Shown here: positions 59,822-64,000 of the stretch, one piece after another
Layout of the letters: each line of letters starts with the position of its first letter
How positions within the stretch are numbered: position 1 is the first letter of the stretch
Assembly: GCA_964017155.1 (NCBI GenBank)
Contig: OZ024855.1
Span: 4,075,690-4,139,689 of the forward strand
DNA length: 64,000 bases
Source of the DNA: Oasisia sp. SBJ-2009
Lineage: Eukaryota; Annelida; Polychaeta; Sabellida; Siboglinidae
Direction: 5' to 3'
The notes under the pieces: model-generated
What the model was told of the DNA's origin: nothing
The model's database searches: none
Seen by the model: only the letters and a program-made list of their open reading frames with translations
Made by a program: the position numbers and the translations under genes

Positions 59822-60739
59822 GTGGATAGAGGGAGCCAGACAGCGCACTTTGCCAAGCTGTCAGTTGAAGAACTGATGGCAAACCCCAAAATGCTCCAGT
59901 ACTACACTGGTCTGGATGACTACCGCCACTTCCAGTATGTTCTCCAGAGTCTCGGTCCAGCAGCTCATCACCTGGACTACCGCTGGAGAACACCCCAGAC
60001 GCTGTCGGTAGAGAACCAGCTTCTTCTCACCCTCATCAAGCTGCGCCTCCACACACCCAACCAAGAACTTGCATTCTGGTTTAGTGTGTCTGAGTATACA
60101 GTAGGTAACATCTTTGTTACATGGATAAATTTCTTGTTTTGTTCCTGGAAGGAACTGAACATTTGGCCGTCTAAAGAGTTGGTAGATGTACATATGCCAA
60201 GTGACTTTAAGCGTTTATATGCAAGCACTCGGGTTATAGTAGATGGTGTAGAGGTCCCCATAAAAAAGCCAGGGAAACCTACTGCACAGCAAGTGACATA
60301 CTCTACTTACAAAAACAGAAATACCCTAAAAGCCCTTGTGGGTATCACACCTGGAGGACTAACCTCCTACATCACCCCAGCATATGGAGGGTCTGCCAGT
60401 GATCGCATTCTTGTGGAGCGAGGAGACTTGCCACAGAAATGCGATCCTGGTGATTCAATCATGTCTGACAAGGGTTTCAATGTGCAGGACATCTTTGCCC
60501 CATTCAACATTCAAGTAAACATTCCAACATTTCTCAGCAAAAAAAATCAGCTCTCAACAAAAGCAATAATAAACGACAGAAAAATAGCATGCAAACGTGT
60601 ACACGTTGAGCGTGTCATTGGCCTGGCAAAAACCTATAAAATATTAACATCACCAATGAACGAAGTGGAAACAATCTTGGGGTCCCGCATAATTTGTGTT
60701 TGCTTCATGTTGGGCAATCACCGAGCACGCATAGTTTAA
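59822..60739 (+). CDS. DDE transposase core (DDE_Tnp_4 type)
   Basis: Cut-and-paste transposase catalytic region, 305 codons from the base after the in-frame TAA to TAA at 60,737-60,739; the nominal start is GTG, so no native start is claimed. An N-terminal helical region with TPNQELAFWFSVSEYTVGNIF (about 78-98) looks like the helix-turn-helix that precedes the catalytic core in this family. The catalytic triad is visible as IVDGVEV (Asp141), MSDKGF (Asp216) and HVERVIGLAK (Glu263); YGGSASDRIL (188-197) is also typical. The core is complete and undamaged, ending GNHRARIV. The product would bind element ends in the nucleus. The gene converges with the YqaJ gene, whose stop is 92 bp away. Confidence 0.85.
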   Translation: MDRGSQTAHFAKLSVEELMANPKMLQYYTGLDDYRHFQYVLQSLGPAAHHLDYRWRTPQTLSVENQLLLTLIKLRLHTPNQELAFWFSVSEYTVGNIFVTWINFLFCSWKELNIWPSKELVDVHMPSDFKRLYASTRVIVDGVEVPIKKPGKPTAQQVTYSTYKNRNTLKALVGITPGGLTSYITPAYGGSASDRILVERGDLPQKCDPGDSIMSDKGFNVQDIFAPFNIQVNIPTFLSKKNQLSTKAIINDRKIACKRVHVERVIGLAKTYKILTSPMNEVETILGSRIICVCFMLGNHRARIV

Positions 60740-60831
60740 AAAACCGCATAAAAATTTCTAATTCCACTCGAAGCAATTTAACCTGCTTTATGTAAAGTGT
60801 CCTGCACATTGAAAGGTTTGTCAGACATGAT
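60740..60831. other. Intergenic gap between convergent transposon genes
   Basis: 92 bp separate the two stop codons. I see no clear AATAAA on either strand, so 3' end formation signals are not identified. Confidence 0.6.
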
Positions 60832-62056
60832 TTACAATTTTAAGTAAAAATGTTTGTTCAGATACTCCTTCCGGTAGTGGTCACGGAAGAATGAATCTAA
60901 CCTGTTTAGCATGCCATATACAAAGGTGCTGTTATACGGAACATCAACTATGACAAGGTCAACCAGTGTAAAAATCACCAGATGGCATAGGGTTTTTCTG
61001 GTGATGTGCATGTTGCCTTGCACCTGATACATGTAATCATGGTCATGTTTTAGATGTAGTTTGCCATTTGGTCCAAGTTCTAAGTATGGCACAGTAACTG
61101 GTGTGACAGGCTTGTCCCTGGCAACATAAGGGCATTTGACTTCGATTAACGTGCAGTCATCTACAATGCCATCTGGTGAGCAGGCCAAGTATGGTTTTTT
61201 TAAACAAATGACCAGACCACTGGCTGTGACATTACTGCCAGTCTTCTCACGATAAGCTTTCAGTGCCGTACCCTCGTATTTTCTGCCATGTTCTAGGGGT
61301 GCAGCTGATATTGTTTTTGTCTGCTGTAGACACCTAGCAAATTTACCTGCATCAGTTCTATCTGTTAATTTGCAGATTCTGCCAAACCGTGAGGCAGTCA
61401 TGCGTTTTGTGCGCTCTGCATGCCACAAGGCCACAACCGCCTGCCCTCTGGTGTCTTGCTCAATTTGTGTGGCCTGTTCTTCGGAAATGTGTGTGAGTGT
61501 GTCTGCTTGTAAATAGTGTTCGGATGGTGTGAGTGTGCAGTAGTCGTGGTCATTGTCAAATGCATGCATGTTTGCAGGAGAGATGATCTGCATCAGAGCT
61601 GGGCTAACAGTTGATGAAGCTGCAACATTTATTGTTGCATTGCTTACCCTTGTGAATGTTGTTTTGCTGTCCACCCTGTGTGCCTGTGGTATTGGATTGA
61701 AGATGATATTTGTGTTGTTCATGGACATGTCTAAGTGTTCTGCTTTGACTGGTGAACCGTTGTGCAGGCGGCGTGGCCTGTGGAAAGACTGCACAGTCTC
61801 TGTGCAAGTTATTTCTAGCTTCATAGCTTTACCACACCCGTAGTCGATCACAGGAAGCAAAGCAGCACGAATGTGTTTGCAGTGGGCATATGGGCCCATG
61901 CCAGCAGCACATTCACATTGTGTCTGTAGGATGTTGCCCTGCTCGTCCACACTCAAGTCAATGTTGTATGTAGTACTACGACGCATCTTGGCTCGGCACT
62001 GTGTCCTCAGGAAGGTTGTCTCGTCCTTCTTGCAAAACCGCATGAAACGGATAAAC
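60832..62056 (-). CDS. SAP-SWIM-YqaJ nuclease, exon 3 (SWIM zinc finger and YqaJ domain)
   Basis: Last exon of a three-exon gene, encoding residues 105-512 of my 512-residue model. It begins after the acceptor TGTCTTTCAG (AG at 62,057-62,058). SWIM zinc finger: CECAAGMGPYAHCKH gives Cys152, Cys154, Cys164 and His166. YqaJ (lambda-exonuclease-like) domain, about 316-476: TASRFGRI, LEHGRKYEG (Glu360), ACSPDGIV (Asp400), LIEVKCPY (Glu410, Lys412) and YMYQVQGNM (Gln449, Gln451), the expected nuclease residues. In lambda-type exonucleases such residues bind the metal and cut DNA from its ends; a role in processing transposon DNA is inferred. The frame is intact to TAA at 60,832. An ATG at 62,067 lies upstream of the acceptor and is probably intronic. 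Confidence 0.85.
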
Positions 62057-62389
62057 CTGAAAGACATTATATGTTATGACAGTGATTTATGAACTTAAAT
62101 GCAGAAAATACACGTGTTAACCTGTGTAAAACAGTATAAATGTAAACCATGTTCATAACTGAAACAACTCAATATAAAGTTCATAATAGTTTTGAGTATT
62201 GAAGTTACAGTTAATGTCTTTGTAAAGGACACTGCATGCAGCAGCATGGGCATCAAGCATTTCACTGTTTCATGTTTGAACCAAGAGTGTGTGCATGTCT
62301 TTGTGCAAATAATGTTTGGTATTTAACAGTATGTGAATATAATTCCTATTTACATATTTTACGTCTTATAAATAAAATGTGTTAACTAC
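62057..62389 (-). other. Intron 2 of the YqaJ-family gene
   Basis: 333 bp, minus strand, starting GTAGTT after exon 2 (CAG|GTAGTT) and ending TGTCTTTCAG. Splicing joins AG|G into one Arg codon and keeps the frame. It is AT-rich with no other feature. Confidence 0.75.
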
Positions 62390-62605
62390 CTGTCATCGTA
62401 AAGTTCTTTTGCGTTTCTGTTGAGGCTGGTTCCTAATGGATGGAGAAACTGGTCGACTGTGTGTGTTGTTACAGGTGGGAGAATAGTGTTGCCTGTGACA
62501 TCTCTGTAGTGGGTAGCATGGGGAAGAGACATGTGCCAGTCATCATCATGGTTGAGGTCACTGGTGGTATAACCAAAATTGCTGTTCCGGTCATATGCCT
62601 CCAAT
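62390..62605 (-). CDS. SAP-SWIM-YqaJ nuclease, exon 2
   Basis: 216-bp exon between the acceptor TTATTTTCAG (minus strand, upstream of 62,605) and the donor CAG|GTAGTT at 62,389. It encodes residues 34-104: the last turn of the SAP helix (LEAYDRN), a variable acidic segment (LNHDDDWHMSLPH) and the lead-in to the SWIM region (LNRNAKELYDD). With exon 3 the junction reads ELYDDRFIRFMRF, which fits the usual sequence before a SWIM finger in YqaJ proteins. The frame has no ATG at its start (TTG at 62,604), which supports its being an internal exon. Confidence 0.78.
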
Positions 62606-63294
62606 CTGAAAATAACATGCAGTGTAAATTATACTAGTCGTATAATATAGGTGTACAATTATTATTAGTAACCATTTTTATATAAAAAACAATTATTCAC
62701 ATTAAAACCAATAATTTGTTAGCTATCCTACATATGGATGAAATGTGTGTACATTAACAAGACAAGCCCAGCACACGAGTGCATATTAATTATTACAGGC
62801 ATATTCATTATTTCTGTAGCCATTACAGTCCAGGTTACAGAAAATGACAACTCACAAGAACATGCCTGTAAAATGTCTGCTACTGTGTTGCCTGGTGGCT
62901 TTTACCTGAATAAACATTGGGCATTGCTCTAATCTCAGTTCTGGCTTGAGTATAAACTCCACACACGTTCACACCTACTTACTAAAGACCACAACACTAA
63001 TGTGCCAAGATAATGGTAGTTAGCCTGTGTGTATTCACTGGTCTGAATGCACTGTCAACACGTATTCAGCTCTGGCTCTGCGACTCCAATTGCATAACAT
63101 TACGTAACCAATCCCCGGCTATTCACTTGACTGACCCTTTTATCCTTTACATTTCACACGTAATTAACGGAACTCAATACCCAATTCATCTGTAATAAAT
63201 TATTCTAAAGTCACTGTTTACTAGTCATCTGGATACTTATGTATGTATAAAATAATTAAAGGTTACCCCCATTATCGTTCAGCGTGCCACTTAC
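62606..63294 (-). other. Intron 1 of the YqaJ-family gene
   Basis: 689 bp, minus strand, from the consensus donor GTAAGT (63,294-63,289) to TTATTTTCAG. Small open frames inside it resemble nothing known. It is AT-rich. Confidence 0.72.
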
Positions 63295-63392
63295 CGTTCA
63301 ATCAATTCCTTTTTGCGGCCTCCTCGTCTCGCCCCTCTCCTTAACAGTTCTCTTTTAAGCTCCGGCAGAGTCAGATGATCATATTTACCCAT
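63295..63392 (-). CDS. SAP-SWIM-YqaJ nuclease, exon 1 (start codon and SAP motif)
   Basis: 98-bp first coding exon. ATG at 63,392 opens MGKYDHLTLPELKRELLRRG and continues through GRKKELIE to a split codon CG|A (Arg) at the donor CG|GTAAGT. Joined to exon 2 it completes ELIERLEAYDRN. The leucine pattern LxxLKxxLxxRG followed by KKELIxRL is the SAP motif, a short two-helix DNA-binding module. The exon lies well upstream of the other exons and is too short to notice on its own. The match of frame, donor and acceptor across both introns is the main support. ATGG gives an acceptable initiation context. Confidence 0.8.
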
Positions 63393-64000
63393 CACAACAC
63401 AAATTGTAACAACAAAAACGAACTTAAATCACTATTTAAAACTCATACGTAGAAACGATACCGTAAAACGTGGGATAACCGCATGAGGCCTAGTGCCGGT
63501 ACGGTAGTGGCGCCGCGTAGCGGGAAACAGGTGCTCGGGTCCTCAACGCATTAACACCCTGTCGTTTAGGTCTCCGTCGTCGAGACGTCGCGTAATACTT
63601 CCAATAGGATTGGCAGAAAGTGGTTGCGATGGAACGCACTCCAACATACGGGGATCGACCAGCGCCATTTTCTTTGCGTATTCCATAGGCAGGGACCGGC
63701 AAATCCGCTAGGGGCGCGTCGGTAGCTCGGTTGAAATTTGTGTTCACTAGGTTTTTCTGCTCATGAGGGGAGGCCCAGGGAAACTCCTTTTAAGAGCCTC
63801 GTATTAATCGTATGACGGTGAAACCAAATGTTTCTGAGACCCAAAATGACAGTGAATGCGGCCGTGTAAATTACAATATTTTAGGTGGGTTATTTAATTT
63901 TGATGTTTATGAGTGAATATGCGCTATGTTCGAATAATTATATCTTCGTAGCACGCGGAGGAAGTTTTCTGAAGTTTGGATAGTAGTTAGATAAATATTT
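63393..64000. promoter_or_regulatory. CpG-rich region upstream of the YqaJ-family gene, and window end
   Basis: About 63,480-63,780 is clearly richer in G, C and CpG than its AT-rich surroundings and lies 90-390 bp upstream of the start codon at 63,392, so it may contain the promoter. I see no TATA box in a convincing position. An 85-codon frame on the minus strand there starts with GTG and matches nothing I know. From 63,780 to the end I see no gene; the right end of the transposon could lie here. Confidence 0.4.

Larger units (their letters stand above)
59477..63420. mobile_element. Two-gene DNA transposon, ISL2EU (IS4EU)-like
   Basis: A DDE transposase with a THAP-like tail at its N-terminus reads right and a SAP-SWIM-YqaJ nuclease reads left; the genes converge with 92 bp between their stop codons. 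From memory, pairing a DDE_4-type transposase with a YqaJ nuclease is the hallmark of ISL2EU (first named IS4EU) elements in animals; the assignment is by gene content only. Element ends, terminal repeats and target duplication were not identified, so the limits given are those of the genes. The in-frame stop in the transposase suggests this copy is inactive unless rescued. Confidence 0.6.

Noticed and set aside
63490..63747. 85-codon minus-strand frame near the right end
   Set aside because: GTG start, CpG-rich composition and no recognisable domain; more likely part of an upstream regulatory region.
59096..64000. Terminal inverted repeats and target duplication of the DNA transposon
   Set aside because: I compared the flanks by eye and found no convincing matching ends, so no boundaries are claimed.

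Overview
This window is eukaryotic, almost certainly from an invertebrate animal genome. It contains no bacterial-style genes. It does hold a spliced gene with consensus GT/AG introns, a non-LTR (LINE) retrotransposon of the RTE-like endonuclease/reverse-transcriptase type, and a cut-and-paste DNA transposon of the THAP/DDE plus YqaJ kind, a combination frequent in lancelets, molluscs, cnidarians and echinoderms. I cannot resolve the species.

Positions 1-57,391 are one giant satellite array. The repeat unit is 504 bp (503-505) and there are about 100 units, all in the same orientation. Each unit is itself a dyad: a ~169-bp module X in forward orientation, an 83-bp spacer (loop B), X again in inverted orientation, and a second, unrelated 83-bp spacer (loop A). 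The array therefore alternates long inverted repeats without a break. Superimposed on it are higher-order repeats (blocks of 4, 6, 7, 13 and 17 units), a chimeric unit, and a central domain (about 28-54 kb) with private variants flanked on both sides by the older variant type. The open 89-codon frame seen in nearly every unit begins with TTG, not ATG, and is best read as a by-product of homogenisation rather than a gene.

Three copies of a 5'-truncated LINE (2,267 bp: reverse transcriptase plus 3' end) interrupt the array at 33,915, 37,199 and 41,491. All have the same truncation point, the same target position in loop B and the same 9-bp flanking duplication, so they look like one insertion later multiplied together with the satellite. 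Copy 1 carries a nonsense codon; copies 2 and 3 are open throughout.

The array ends at 57,391 by fusing to the other half of the same kind of LINE: the endonuclease domain and 5' leader, in inverted orientation (57,389-about 58,680). Its broken end coincides with the broken end of the reverse-transcriptase copies to within about five bases and in the same reading frame, so the two parts look like complementary halves of one element.

From 58,680 to the right end the DNA is non-satellite. It contains an orphan single X module (58,925-59,095) and then a two-gene transposon: a THAP-tail/DDE transposase reading right (59,513-60,739, interrupted by one in-frame TAA) and, convergent with it, a three-exon gene reading left (63,392-60,832) that I reconstruct as a 512-residue SAP-SWIM-YqaJ nuclease. 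The pair resembles ISL2EU (IS4EU) elements. The last 600 bases are a CpG-rich stretch upstream of that gene and unassigned sequence.
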